64,000 bases of DNA from Pseudobacteriovorax antillogorgiicola (lineage in GTDB: Bacteria > Bdellovibrionota_B > Oligoflexia > Oligoflexales > Oligoflexaceae), in the NCBI RefSeq assembly GCF_900177345.1, contig NZ_FWZT01000004.1:186001-250000 (forward strand). The letters are read 5' to 3'. The position numbers and the translations under genes are program-made. Below, piece after piece: positions 15,905-25,608 of this stretch (positions are counted from its first letter, which is position 1; each line of letters opens with the position of its first letter). The notes under the pieces were generated by a model that worked only from the letters and a program-made list of their open reading frames with translations, was not told the DNA's origin and ran no database searches.

Positions 15905-17014
15905 CTAAGTACCTGGTAGGCTAGACTTAACTCTTCGCCACCAGGCTTCTAGCGTGCTTGTTCGGTTAACGTAGAGCACTTCACCGATCTTTGGAGCCAC
16001 AAGCTCAATATTGTTTTTGCGGGAAAGGGCAAAGGCCTTCTCAATTGGTTCATACCAAGTATGGTAACTAAGAACGAACATCCCCCAATGAACTGGGAAG
16101 AATTTCTTTGCATTCAAGTCATTGATAGCGGTAATCGCTTCTTCTGGAAGAAGATGAACTTCTCGCCAATCGATATTGTATTGACCGTTGTCAAGGAGAG
16201 CAAGGTCGAACGGCCCCAGTTTCTCTCCTATGGATTTAAAATGGGTATCATAGCCCGAATCTCCACTGAAGAAAATTCGATGGCTTGGGGTTTGGATCAC
16301 CCATGATGCCCATAGCGTGCTATTGCGATTGCTCAGGCCACGACCAGAGAAGTGTTGGGCCGGGGTTGCTGTGAATGTAATACCGTCTGCCTCAAATGAC
16401 TCCCACCAATCTTTCTCCAGGATCATTTTCTGGTCGATTCCCCAAGCGCGAAGGTGGCTTCCTACACCTAGAGGAACTAAGAACGTAGGGCTTTTATCCC
16501 TGAAAAACCGAATCGATTCCATGTCGAGATGGTCATAGTGGTCGTGGGAGATTACGATGTAGTCTATCGGTGGTAGCTCATGAATGCTCAGAACGGGGGG
16601 CTGAAATCGCTCTACAAGAAAGCTTACCGGTGCCGCATTGTTGGAAAATATCGGATCGACGAGCACTGTTTTGCCACCGAGGTTCATGAGAAAGGTGGAG
16701 TGACCAAACCAAATGATCTTGACGTCATCATCTGTGGACATGAATTCTTCCATGTCGGGGCGTACTTCAGGTAGCTTACCACCTGGAGCCCGGTCCGGGG
16801 CATCCTCCAGCCATTTACGCAGATTAGACCATAAACTGAATCTAGCATTCATTTTTTCGAATAGATCGGCCTGCCTGTTTTCGAAGACTTGCTTTTCAGA
16901 ATTATACTGCTGTGACTGTTTAAATCGCTCCTGATCGACGTGGCTTGGGTTGCTGCCCATGCTGGAACATCCCGTAAGCCAAAGCGATCCAAATATTGCT
17001 AAGATCTGCTTCAT
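15905..17014 (-). CDS. Metallo-beta-lactamase-fold hydrolase lipoprotein
   Basis: About 369 residues. The signal MKQILAIFGSLWLTGCSS ends in a lipobox (LTGC). The catalytic domain is of the UlaG/NAPE-phospholipase D-like branch of the metallo-beta-lactamase fold: FGHSTFLMNLGGKTVLVDP, the metal motif ISHDHYDHLD, FFSGDSGYDTHF and FPVHWGMF. It should be a binuclear-metal hydrolase on the periplasmic face of a membrane; the YhfI/RomA-type outer-membrane relatives suggest a lipid or amide substrate, not proven here. I took the ATG at 17012-17014 (AAGGAA upstream) because it yields a proper lipoprotein signal; a frame start at 17188 would bury it. It is convergent with the FecR gene (6-base gap). 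Confidence 0.9.
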   Translation of the reverse strand: MKQILAIFGSLWLTGCSSMGSNPSHVDQERFKQSQQYNSEKQVFENRQADLFEKMNARFSLWSNLRKWLEDAPDRAPGGKLPEVRPDMEEFMSTDDDVKIIWFGHSTFLMNLGGKTVLVDPIFSNNAAPVSFLVERFQPPVLSIHELPPIDYIVISHDHYDHLDMESIRFFRDKSPTFLVPLGVGSHLRAWGIDQKMILEKDWWESFEADGITFTATPAQHFSGRGLSNRNSTLWASWVIQTPSHRIFFSGDSGYDTHFKSIGEKLGPFDLALLDNGQYNIDWREVHLLPEEAITAINDLNAKKFFPVHWGMFVLSYHTWYEPIEKAFALSRKNNIELVAPKIGEVLYVNRTSTLEAWWRRVKSSLPGT

Positions 17015-17364
17015 TTTTTGATTTTCCTTCTTGTTACCTATCCCCAGCGGGAACGTCCATGAAAACTTACTAAATGCATTACCAAAATCGAATGATTTCA
17101 AGAAGTGGAACTTTGATCTTCGCTCTATTGAACTCATCTGTCTATTTTGAGAAATGTTTAGTTTTGTGGTTAAACGGCAGTTTTTCATCCTGAAAGAGGA
17201 ATCTAAATTAGTGAATGATGAATATAGGCCTCGGGAAATACTTTGAGTTTCAGTATTATTCTCAACGGTAAGATTTGACGGAATATTTTGTTATTTCTTC
17301 ATTGTTAAATAATAACTTATCCAAGTTAAGGTTTTACCGATTATTGAGGGTAGCGAGGAGAAAT

Positions 17365-19062
17365 ATGGAATCCGAATACAATTTCCGGCGTAAAGTACTC
17401 ATTGGGCTTTCCATTTCAATTGGATTGGCGGAGCTTGTGGCGGTTATTTTTCGAGAGATTGTCAGACCCTATCAAGATATGGGTTTTTACGTGGGGCTAT
17501 TCGTTGGAATTTCTCTTTTTCTTAATGGAATGATTGCCAGAAAATTTCAATCGACGACCTTCTCCGCTCACACATTTCTCGCTTTGTGCGTAGGGTTTTT
17601 AACGTATAGTGTCGGCAATGACCTAGGTATTCAGGCTCCTGGAGTCGTCTTTCTTTCTCTGGTTCCAGTCCTAGCGTTCTTCCTTCTCGGTTTTTCTAAT
17701 GGAGTTGCTTATACTGTCTACTGCCTGCTGTTTTTACTAGCACTGGCTTGGGGAGATATTAGCGGTTCCTGGCCATCCCGAGCAATCACGGCCGAATCGA
17801 GAGCGCAACTTGCTGGTGTCATCGGCGCGATAGCAGTTGTGATGGGTGGCTCTTTGGGTGCTGTGTTCGAGTGGAATCGCAGCCGGACCTTGAAGCGGCT
17901 CGACGAGTTGAATAAACGCCTTCGGGAAGAGAAGGCCATTGCAGAACAAGCCTCGAAACACAAATCACAGTTTCTAGCAAATATGTCTCATGAAATTCGA
18001 ACTCCAATGAATGGTATCTTGGGAATGAATGCCTTGTTAAAAGAAGAGGTGTCAGATCCCTACCTTGAAGAAAAGATTGCTATCATTGAATCGTCGAGCA
18101 ACCACCTCCTGCGTGTTATCGATGATATCCTAGATTTTTCGAAATTAGAAAACAAGATGTTAGCACTTGAAGAAATAACGTTCAACCTAGACAGTCTCTT
18201 TAACGAAACAGTTCTAATCCTAGAAGAAGAGGCGAAGAAAAGTAAAGTCGCGATTCAATACAATTTGGCATCTGGGGTTCCACATTGGATTTCTGGTGAT
18301 CCAACAAGAATTCGCCAGGTGATGATTAATTTGCTTTCCAATGGAATCAAATTCTCAGATGGCAATGATGTTGTAATCGAAGTTGCTAGGGAAGCAGATA
18401 ACTTGCTCAAAGTAAATGTAATCGACAAAGGTATTGGTATCCCAGAAGATAAGTTAGAGCATATCTTTTCTTCATTCACCCAATCGGATATTTCTACAAC
18501 CAGAAAGTTTGGTGGAACCGGACTAGGATTGAGTATTAGCCGAACCTTGGCTCGGCTTATGGGTGGGGATCTAACAGTAGAAAGTCGTCTTGGCGAAGGT
18601 GCAACCTTCACTTTTAGGTTCTCGTATAAAAAAGCGTCTGCTCCGGCTGAAGGTCAGAGCTCAGATCCTACTCTAATGACCGATTATAGTTCTCTCAGAG
18701 TTTTGGTTGTCGAAGATAATGAAGTAAATCAGCAGGTCATCGATCTGCATCTTAAGAAGCTAAAGATCCAGGCAGACTTAGTAAGCAATGGCCAGGAAGC
18801 AGTAGATCAATGCCAAACTAAGGTCTATGATCTGATCCTTATGGATTGCCATATGCCTGTGTTGGATGGCTTTGAAGCTACACAGAAGATTCTTGAGAGC
18901 AACAATGGAAACGAATTTATTGTTGCGCTTACAGCTGGGGTATTGCCAGAGGAACAAGCTAGATGCCGCGAGGTGGGCATGGTTGATGTTCTTTTGAAGC
19001 CTCTGAATCGAGCACTTCTGATGAGTGTTTTGGAGCGCGCGAAGAGAAAAGAGGCTGCTTAA
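17365..19062 (+). CDS. Membrane hybrid histidine kinase (6TM-HisKA-HATPase-REC)
   Basis: 565 residues. Six or so hydrophobic helices span residues about 10-170 with little periplasmic sequence, so the signal is probably sensed in or near the membrane. A short coiled coil leads to HisKA (FLANMSHEIRTPMNG), HATPase (NLLSNGIKF, DKGIGIP, GTGLGLSIS) and a C-terminal receiver (VVEDNEVN, acceptor Asp in LILMDCHMPVLDG, Lys in LLKPLN). No Hpt domain or DNA-binding regulator is adjacent, so the relay partner is elsewhere. The ATG at 17365 has a strong GAGGAG; a TTG at 17275 would add 30 unlikely residues. The kinase at 25609 has the same design. Confidence 0.93.
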   Translation: MESEYNFRRKVLIGLSISIGLAELVAVIFREIVRPYQDMGFYVGLFVGISLFLNGMIARKFQSTTFSAHTFLALCVGFLTYSVGNDLGIQAPGVVFLSLVPVLAFFLLGFSNGVAYTVYCLLFLLALAWGDISGSWPSRAITAESRAQLAGVIGAIAVVMGGSLGAVFEWNRSRTLKRLDELNKRLREEKAIAEQASKHKSQFLANMSHEIRTPMNGILGMNALLKEEVSDPYLEEKIAIIESSSNHLLRVIDDILDFSKLENKMLALEEITFNLDSLFNETVLILEEEAKKSKVAIQYNLASGVPHWISGDPTRIRQVMINLLSNGIKFSDGNDVVIEVAREADNLLKVNVIDKGIGIPEDKLEHIFSSFTQSDISTTRKFGGTGLGLSISRTLARLMGGDLTVESRLGEGATFTFRFSYKKASAPAEGQSSDPTLMTDYSSLRVLVVEDNEVNQQVIDLHLKKLKIQADLVSNGQEAVDQCQTKVYDLILMDCHMPVLDGFEATQKILESNNGNEFIVALTAGVLPEEQARCREVGMVDVLLKPLNRALLMSVLERAKRKEAA

Positions 19063-19189
19063 AACAGCCCGGTGTTTCGCCGCTAATCTGAAGGCCCTCC
19101 ACCAGAAAGTTAGTGCAAATGAACTAATTCTGTCCGTGAGCCCACAAAATATGATTTCAAGGTAGCGATTCAAGCCAATAATATCGTGA

Positions 19190-19219
19190 TCGACCCTAGT
19201 TTTAACTATCTAATATAAT
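19190..19219 (+). promoter_or_regulatory. Probable promoter of the vWA lipoprotein gene
   Basis: TCGACC (19190-19195), an 18-base spacer, and a perfect TATAAT (19214-19219) in a very AT-rich stretch about 80 bases before the gene. The -10 is convincing; the -35 is weak. Confidence 0.45.
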
Positions 19220-19300
19220 ATAGAAATATACAAATTTTTACACCACCATTGATTCTTTTCTAACCTATACCGATAGAGTGGCTATAGGGGGTCGTGATTG

Positions 19301-20335
19301 ATGAAATACGCAAAACATTTAGTGCCGGTAATATTTCTTGTGTCCTGCCAGGCTGAGTTTAAGGCAGTGGATACAGCGTCGGAGACTAGTAGCTCAGTGG
19401 TCGAGGTGGGAGATCCACCGCCGCCATCCAGTGGTGATGCTCGTCCTTTATCTCCCGACACAGTCATTGAAGACTCGCTCTTGCTATCTAGTGTTGAAGT
19501 GGTCGTTGAAAAGAGCGTCCAGCCAGTTGAAGTTTTCGTTGGTATCGATAGCAGTGGTAGTATGAAGAAGGAGATTGGTTTTCTTGAACAAAGTATACCA
19601 AAGTTTGTCAATGATTTGAGTGCTACCGAAGTGCCGTTTCTCTTACATTTCGTCTATGATTTTAGCCGGATCAACCTTGTGATCGATGATGCTGTGAACG
19701 ATAAGGTGATGCAGTCTAACATGCCTATCGGCAGCAATAACGCCATCTCTGTTCTTAATCAATTTTTTGATGGCTATACATCATCTCTCAAAGACGCTCG
19801 CATGGATATCGTGATCACGTCAGACGATGATGGGAAGGGTGATGGCAACCTTGCTGACGACTTTGAGATTCCTGTAGCAGGGGCTCGCGTTCATGCCATG
19901 GTTGGTCAAGCTGCGGGGCAAGATCCACAAAATGCTGACTGCAATATCAAGCGAGCTGGAGAGCAACATATCAAGCTCGCTGAGAAAACCAATGGCTCGA
20001 ATCACAATTTGTGCATGAGAGAGTGGGATAAATTAGTTGAGGAGATCGTCAAGCTTATCAAGCAAGATGCAAAGCGCGAGATCCAGCTGGATATGATCGA
20101 TGGTAATGCCAAACCTGTTTATGTTGAATATGCTGGCTCCTTCTACAAACTCAACGATGAAGGCAGTCCTTTCAAAGCTCAAGGTAGCATACTGTCGATT
20201 GCAGCAGACTTTCAGATAAAAATTGCAGATCGTCTCAAAGTCCTTTATCAAAGTGGAACTGGAAACACCACACCCCCTAGTGAAGATGCCGGTGATGACG
20301 ATGACGATGATGATGATGATGGCGAAGACGACTAA
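19301..20335 (+). CDS. von Willebrand factor A-type lipoprotein with poly-aspartate tail
   Basis: 344 residues. The lipoprotein signal ends IFLVSC (Cys about residue 16). After a Ser/Pro-rich linker comes a vWA-like domain (about 75-245) whose MIDAS motif is VFVGIDSSGSMKKE; the later VITSDDDGKGD may supply another metal ligand. Such domains bind proteins or matrix through a divalent metal. The C-terminus is unusual: after GNTTPPSEDAG comes a run of nine aspartates, then GEDD. A Ca2+-binding or anionic surface tail is possible. A TTG one codon earlier could also be used. Family membership is well supported; ligand unknown. Confidence 0.82.
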   Translation: MKYAKHLVPVIFLVSCQAEFKAVDTASETSSSVVEVGDPPPPSSGDARPLSPDTVIEDSLLLSSVEVVVEKSVQPVEVFVGIDSSGSMKKEIGFLEQSIPKFVNDLSATEVPFLLHFVYDFSRINLVIDDAVNDKVMQSNMPIGSNNAISVLNQFFDGYTSSLKDARMDIVITSDDDGKGDGNLADDFEIPVAGARVHAMVGQAAGQDPQNADCNIKRAGEQHIKLAEKTNGSNHNLCMREWDKLVEEIVKLIKQDAKREIQLDMIDGNAKPVYVEYAGSFYKLNDEGSPFKAQGSILSIAADFQIKIADRLKVLYQSGTGNTTPPSEDAGDDDDDDDDDGEDD

Positions 20336-20453
20336 TCGCCTGCCAGACCTGTACACGCATTATTAAACTCATGAATCCATGTAGGGAATCAAGGGTTCGA
20401 CTCTTGGGGTACATTAAAATTTCTAGCTAAGATTCATCAAGATTACTATTCTT

Positions 20454-20483
20454 AAGGCCTTCATCTTTTAAGATGCAGGCCTT
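20454..20483 (+). terminator. Hairpin downstream of the vWA gene
   Basis: AAGGCCT (20454-20460) and CATCTT (20462-20467) pair with AAGATG (20470-20475) and AGGCCTT (20477-20483), with one T/C mismatch and a 2-base loop: 13 pairs in all. It lies 118 bases after the stop and is followed by ACCTATGTTTATCCTTTT. It is likely a terminator, but not a classical one. The rest of 20336-20598 holds nothing I recognise. Confidence 0.5.
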
Positions 20484-20598
20484 ACCTATGTTTATCCTTT
20501 TCACAAATCCATAGTTTCGCCCATTGATCTTGCCAACGCGACTAAACTAACCTAGGCTTTTCCTCATCTTTAGAAGGTAAAATATAAGGATTCAGCGT

Positions 20599-22476
20599 AT
20601 GAAATTCAGTAGATTTTTACGATTTCAGGCAAATGCAATAGCTATTTCTGTTCCTATCTCACTCATAGCAATGAGTTCACTTGCTTCAGCAAGCGAAGGT
20701 GAGGGTAGAAGCAATCTAGCTCAACAAACCCAGCTTCCTGTCCTCAAAGTTCAGAAGCGAGGGATCGATGAGAACCAAGCTTACGGTCTTGCAGAAAAGT
20801 TAGGCATCGAGGCTAGGGAAGGGTTCCTTTCCGAATTTGGTGTGATGAATTATATGGATGAGAAGCAATTTCAGTTTATTCCTGTAAAAGGCTTAGGGGA
20901 AGGTTATTCTGGAGAAGATCAGTTTCCGGTTCTTTACCAGGCTATTGATTTTGAAGGGGTCAAGCGAATCAAAGTGCTGCCTGCTGATGAAGCTCAAAAT
21001 AGAGTGCAAGAAGCTTTAATGGGTGCAAATATATGGCCGTCTCGGTTGTTTAAGCCTGATATTAGGGCTAGCCATAGCACTTTTCATGCGGAAACTAGAG
21101 ATGGAGATGTAATTGTTAGGCAAGAGCTTGATACCGAAGTTTCGATCGATATGTACTACGAAGGAATCCAAATTGTTGGACCCGGATCTAATATGAACGT
21201 CGTACTCAACGGTGAAGGAGCTAGTACGCGAACTTATGTTGCTTTTGACCAGCTTGAGCCAGGAGAATTGATTGATGTAATTTCCCGCGAGGAGGCTGTC
21301 AAAGCTTGTCAAAACTTAGGGATTAGTAGTTTGCCTGAAGTTAAAAAGATTGTTCCGAGGTTGGTGTACTATGCTCCACCACAGGATCAACAGGCAAAGG
21401 TATATCTACCCCACTATGAATGTAACGTCACACTCTATGACGAAGGCCGTGACATCGAAACTCTAAGGCACATCATTCCTGCAACATTTGATGAGCGATG
21501 GAGTTCAAAAATTGAGCTAAAGGGAGAATTATTGGGAGAAACGGTAGTAGCGAAGGTTAGCATTTCCGGAGGAACGCCGCCCTTCAAAATATTTTGGTCT
21601 AGCTCGTCGGGGTTTAATGCCAGTGGTCAAACAGCTGTACGGTTTCAGCCAACACCAAGAGAGAAGCAAGAATATGAAGTTGTTGTCGTAAAAGTTGTCG
21701 ATCAAAACGGAGTTTCTACAACGAAACGAATATCGGTAGAGGGTCCATTCCATCGCAGAGCTGGTGGAGAGATTGATATCAATGTCGGTGGGGTTAGAGA
21801 CTTTGGTACTGAAAATGCTGTGACCAATGAATTTGGAGCCCTAGAGCAAGGTTTCATCAATCGGATGTCCTCTGATGGAGTGACTAAAAACTTTAGCTGG
21901 ACAGGTATGAATGCTTGGGAACAGGATTTTAAGTCAAGCCAAGATAGCAGTTGGGTTGATAATACTGATATCACATTTTACGTGGGACACGGTTATGGAG
22001 GTGGATTCACCTTCGAAAATACCACTCAAGATGACTCGACCCTATATCACACCGATGCCACTGATGACTGGGGTGACAAGGATCTAGAGTGGTTGGCATT
22101 ACTCTCCTGCCAGGTGCTCAAAGATTCATGGAGCAGCATGAGTCGCTTTGAACGCTGGAAACAAGAGTTTGACGGGCTGCACCTGTTACTAGGCTTTCAC
22201 ACAAATGCCTACGCCTGGTCGAGCTTCTCTGGAAAATTCGCTGATAATATGGTGAGGCAGCCGTTCCTCTGGTGGAACAAGCCGATGAAGGTTAAGGACG
22301 CTTGGTTCAGTGCTAAAGATACCAACCAACCATCCGGGGTTGTAGCAGTTGCAATGGGTGTCTTCCGATATGATGGTGTGAGTAACATGAATGACTATTT
22401 TTGGGGCAAGGGGAGTGTGGGTCCAGACATCCGTGATTCTGATATCGCAGGCTATTGGTCGATTTCAAGCCCCTAA
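20599..22476 (+). CDS. Secreted protein with DUF6345-like C-terminal domain and possible His/Cys dyad
   Basis: 625 residues. A signal peptide (about 1-32, ending SSLASA) is followed by a prodomain-like region (40-300), a beta-sandwich-like segment (about 305-385) and a C-terminal domain (about 390-625). That domain resembles what I recall as DUF6345 of myxobacteria and actinomycetes. A hydrophobic strand leads to H464-G465 (ITFYVGHGYGGGF), and another leads to C504 (LEWLALLSCQVL), followed by a third strand LHLLLGFHT. This order of strand-His-Gly then strand-Cys is how clan CD cysteine peptidases (gingipain, caspase) place their dyad, so a secreted cysteine peptidase is possible. This is inference; other His and Cys residues exist. 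Confidence 0.75.
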   Translation: MKFSRFLRFQANAIAISVPISLIAMSSLASASEGEGRSNLAQQTQLPVLKVQKRGIDENQAYGLAEKLGIEAREGFLSEFGVMNYMDEKQFQFIPVKGLGEGYSGEDQFPVLYQAIDFEGVKRIKVLPADEAQNRVQEALMGANIWPSRLFKPDIRASHSTFHAETRDGDVIVRQELDTEVSIDMYYEGIQIVGPGSNMNVVLNGEGASTRTYVAFDQLEPGELIDVISREEAVKACQNLGISSLPEVKKIVPRLVYYAPPQDQQAKVYLPHYECNVTLYDEGRDIETLRHIIPATFDERWSSKIELKGELLGETVVAKVSISGGTPPFKIFWSSSSGFNASGQTAVRFQPTPREKQEYEVVVVKVVDQNGVSTTKRISVEGPFHRRAGGEIDINVGGVRDFGTENAVTNEFGALEQGFINRMSSDGVTKNFSWTGMNAWEQDFKSSQDSSWVDNTDITFYVGHGYGGGFTFENTTQDDSTLYHTDATDDWGDKDLEWLALLSCQVLKDSWSSMSRFERWKQEFDGLHLLLGFHTNAYAWSSFSGKFADNMVRQPFLWWNKPMKVKDAWFSAKDTNQPSGVVAVAMGVFRYDGVSNMNDYFWGKGSVGPDIRDSDIAGYWSISSP

Positions 22477-22488
22477 TTGTTGAAACTA

Positions 22489-22520
22489 AAGCGCCTCAAA
22501 TCCCGAGGGGTGAGGCGCTT
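22489..22520. terminator. Bidirectional terminator between secreted protein and thrS
   Basis: AAGCGCCTCA (22489-22498) and TGAGGCGCTT (22511-22520) form a perfect 10-base stem with a 12-base loop between two convergent genes. Terminal TT/AA pairs provide short U tracts in both directions. Confidence 0.75.
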
Positions 22521-22549
22521 ATTGCTTGGCTACGAATGTTAGAGGAGTA

Positions 22550-24463
22550 CTAGTCTAAAGCACCTTCTTCGATCAGTGTCTTGGCAAAGGCTTCCAGGTT
22601 CATAGGATCAAGCTGATCACCATTTACTTTTCTTGGGCTCAAGGTGCGCTGGTCGGCTTCGTTGTCACCAATCACCACCATATAAGGCACCTGCTCCATT
22701 TGAGCTTCTCGAATTTTAAAATTCAAGCGCTCATTCCGACCATCCATCTTCACCCGCAAGCCTTTGGCCTGAAGTGCATTTGTCACTTCTTCCGCATACT
22801 CTAGGTGGCGATCGCCAATTGGAATGATCTTCACCTGCTCAGGAGCTAGCCAAACGGGGAATCGACCAGCAAAGTGTTCGATCATAATCCCTAAGAAACG
22901 CTCGATGCTCCCCAATACAGCGCGGTGGATCATCACAGGGGTGTGCTTATTATCATCGGAACCCATGTACTCAAGCCCAAACCGCTCTGGCATGGAAAAG
23001 TCGAGCTGAACAGTTCCACACTGCCAAGAGCGCCCGAGTGAGTCGATCAAATGACAGTCAATTTTCGGGCCGTAGAACGCACCATCACCGGGGTTTAGCT
23101 GCCAGGTTTTTCCAGAGCTTTTAAGAACCTTCTCCAAGGCAGCTTCCGCTGTTTGCCATACTTCATCGCTACCGATGGATTTCTCAGGGCGTGTTGAAAG
23201 CTCAAGACGGACATTATCGAAGCCCATGTACTTGTATACTTTATCGATTTGTCTCAGAACACCTTCGATCTCTTCTTGAATCTGCTCCACTGTACAAAAG
23301 ATATGGGCATCATCTTGGACGAACGTTCGCACTCGGAAGAGGCCATGGGTGGCGCCGCTTGGCTCGTGACGGTGGACTCGGCCAAACTCAGAGAAACGGA
23401 GGGGAAGGTCCCGATAACTATGTCTTGTAGACTTGTAAACGAGGCAGTGACCGGGGCAGTTCATCGGTTTAATCGCAGCTTCCCGATCATCGACGTTGGT
23501 AAAATACATGTTTTCTTTATAGTTATCGTAGTGTCCACTCTTGTGCCAAAGGTCTACGTTCATCACAAGGGGTGTTCCAACCTCTTCAAAGCCAGCCTCA
23601 CGATTGCTCTTGCGCATATAGTTCTGTAGTTGATTATAAAGAACCGTTCCTCTCGGATGAAAAAAGGCATTAGCTGGAGCTTCATCATGGAAGCTGAAAA
23701 GGTTGAGTTTCTTACCCAAAACCCGGTGATCACGTTTTTTAGCCTCTTCCATTCGGTAGAGGTGCTCATCTAGCTGCTCTTGACTTGCCCAAGCGGTGCC
23801 GTAGATCCGCGTAAGTTGATCACGGTTCTCATCACCTCTCCAGTATGCACCAGCAATGTGAGTTAACTTAAAGATGCCTAGGAATTTGCTGGAAGGCACA
23901 TGAGGGCCACGGCAAACGTCAAACCAGCCATCACCTAAGTCATATATGGAGACGTCTTCATTTTCTGGAATCGCATCGATCACTTCACATTTGAAGTGCT
24001 CTCCCATATCTTTAAAGAGTTTAACGGCTTCGTCTCTGGGAACCACCCGTCTCACAAACGGATGGTTGGCCTTAAGTAAACGGCGCATTTCCTTTTCAAT
24101 TTGCGGAAGGTCTTTGTCGCTTAGCTTGACGTCTTCGGGAAACTTAAAGTCGTAGAAGAAACCATCTTTGATAACCGGTCCGATGGTTACCTGAGTTCCA
24201 GGCCAGAGGTTTTGCACTGCAAAAGCAAGAAGGTGAGCTGTCGAGTGACGAATCACTTCGAGAGAGTCTTCATCTGTCTTGCTAAGAATCTGAATGCTGG
24301 TGTCCGTGGTTAAGGGGGTCATTAAGTCGGTGATCGTGTCGCCGGTCTTAAGAGCCACTGAGTTTTTTGCAAGTTTGGGACTGATGCCTTTTGCAATTTC
24401 CATCCCTGTAACACCATCGTCGAATTCCTTCGCGTTGCCGTCAGGGAACGTTACCTTAACCAT
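22550..24463 (-). CDS. thrS: Threonyl-tRNA synthetase
   Basis: 637 residues, full family length. Domains in order: N-terminal TGS (VKVTFPDGNAKEF), editing domain with the HSTAH metal motif, class II catalytic core with motif 2 (FRSEFGRVHRHE-like: LRFSEFGRVHRHEPSG) and the zinc-binding cysteine in MNCPGHCLVYK, motif 3 near HRAVLGSIERFLG, and a C-terminal anticodon-binding domain (FPVWLAPEQVKIIP). It charges tRNA-Thr in the cytosol and clears mis-charged Ser. The ATG at 24461-24463 has GAGGAAG upstream; the ATG at 24484 would add seven non-conserved residues. I saw no T-box leader in the 200 bases upstream. Confidence 0.97.
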   Translation of the reverse strand: MVKVTFPDGNAKEFDDGVTGMEIAKGISPKLAKNSVALKTGDTITDLMTPLTTDTSIQILSKTDEDSLEVIRHSTAHLLAFAVQNLWPGTQVTIGPVIKDGFFYDFKFPEDVKLSDKDLPQIEKEMRRLLKANHPFVRRVVPRDEAVKLFKDMGEHFKCEVIDAIPENEDVSIYDLGDGWFDVCRGPHVPSSKFLGIFKLTHIAGAYWRGDENRDQLTRIYGTAWASQEQLDEHLYRMEEAKKRDHRVLGKKLNLFSFHDEAPANAFFHPRGTVLYNQLQNYMRKSNREAGFEEVGTPLVMNVDLWHKSGHYDNYKENMYFTNVDDREAAIKPMNCPGHCLVYKSTRHSYRDLPLRFSEFGRVHRHEPSGATHGLFRVRTFVQDDAHIFCTVEQIQEEIEGVLRQIDKVYKYMGFDNVRLELSTRPEKSIGSDEVWQTAEAALEKVLKSSGKTWQLNPGDGAFYGPKIDCHLIDSLGRSWQCGTVQLDFSMPERFGLEYMGSDDNKHTPVMIHRAVLGSIERFLGIMIEHFAGRFPVWLAPEQVKIIPIGDRHLEYAEEVTNALQAKGLRVKMDGRNERLNFKIREAQMEQVPYMVVIGDNEADQRTLSPRKVNGDQLDPMNLEAFAKTLIEEGALD

Positions 24464-24664
24464 GTCTTCCTCTTTATACGTCAAATTAACATTAACACAT
24501 CACACTAGCTTATCGGACCTTATTAAACAATAGAAATCCTTAGCCTTTGCACAGGCCTACATTGATAGCTTAATCCTTAGGTCGCGTCTATAGGTCAGTG
24601 GCTTGAAACTGCTTCAAGACGGGCATTTAATGGAGCCGACTAGGTCGTCGACTCTTTAAACATA

Positions 24665-25504
24665 CTAGCTCCCTGTTTCGATGGGCCGCTTAGGATCTGT
24701 GATCCACTCGCTCCAGGAGCCTGGGTAAAGGCGAGCTTCCCCAAGTCCGGCCAACTTCATGGCCAGGATATTGTGAGTGGCCGTAACCCCCGATCCACAG
24801 TAGCAGATAGCCTCGTCAGCTTTGCCAGAAAGGATTCCAAGGTAGTGGGATCGTAATTGGGATGGCTCCTTAAAAAGCCCTTCCGAATTGAGATTTTTTT
24901 CAAACGGGGCACTGCGGGCTGTTTGGATATGACCAGCGACAGGGTCAATGGTTTCGTTTTTACCCTCGAAGCGATCGAGGTTCCTAGCATCAAGTAAGTC
25001 GATTTTACCTAGGTGATTCATAATGTCCTGGGCGCTTGCCACAAGAAACGGTTCCGGTGGCAGGTCCCAGTCAGCTAGGGGCAGGGTGCGAATCTCCTGA
25101 GTGACGGGATTTGACTTCTGCCAATTCGCGAAGCCTCCATCGAGGACTGCGACATTTTCGAAGCCTAGCCAGCGAAACATCCACCAAGCTCGGCTGGCGA
25201 AACACCCTGGCCCCTGGTCATAGACTACAAGCTGCTGCTTGGGGGACAATCCTAGCTGTCTTGCGGTAAGGTGAAATGTACTGCGGTGCGGTAGGGGGTG
25301 GCGTCCTGTTTGTCCTGCAGTCGGCGGTCCCGATAGTTCGTGGTCCATATCTATAAATATAGCGCCCGGTATGTGACCGAGTCGGTATTGTGTCAGGCCC
25401 CACCGTGGCGACTCTAGCCGATAGCGGCAGTCGATGGCAACGGTGGACCCTTGGTGTAGGATTTGATGCAGTTCCTCGGCAGATATGAGCAAGTTATAAG
25501 GCAT
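24665..25504 (-). CDS. sseA: Thiosulfate/3-mercaptopyruvate sulfurtransferase (tandem rhodanese)
   Basis: 279 residues with two rhodanese domains, the usual SseA length. The N-terminal inactive domain has AIDCRYRL, YRLGHIPGAIFIDMD and YDQGPGCFASRAWWMFRWLG; the C-terminal domain has the active-site loop ICYCGSGVTA with the persulfide-forming cysteine. CGSGVTA is the loop form of mercaptopyruvate sulfurtransferases rather than the CRKGVT of rhodanese. It transfers sulfur from 3-mercaptopyruvate to thiols or cyanide in the cytosol. A sulfur-supply link to the sufS gene is possible, but they lie 18 kb apart. No signal peptide. Confidence 0.93.
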   Translation of the reverse strand: MPYNLLISAEELHQILHQGSTVAIDCRYRLESPRWGLTQYRLGHIPGAIFIDMDHELSGPPTAGQTGRHPLPHRSTFHLTARQLGLSPKQQLVVYDQGPGCFASRAWWMFRWLGFENVAVLDGGFANWQKSNPVTQEIRTLPLADWDLPPEPFLVASAQDIMNHLGKIDLLDARNLDRFEGKNETIDPVAGHIQTARSAPFEKNLNSEGLFKEPSQLRSHYLGILSGKADEAICYCGSGVTATHNILAMKLAGLGEARLYPGSWSEWITDPKRPIETGS

Positions 25505-25608
25505 GGTGTGCTGGCTCCGATATGATCTAATCTAAATAGTGCCAGGAGGTATATCACGGGCGTGTTCTGCTAGGGAAGCTGAGAGTTCTTAAAAAATTTG
25601 ATGCCCAC

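Noticed and set aside
20345-20420. Possible tRNA (TTCGACT T-loop-like sequence near 20395)
   Set aside because: The flanking bases do not form a 5-pair T-stem, and no 7-pair acceptor stem or anticodon arm can be found 70 bases upstream.
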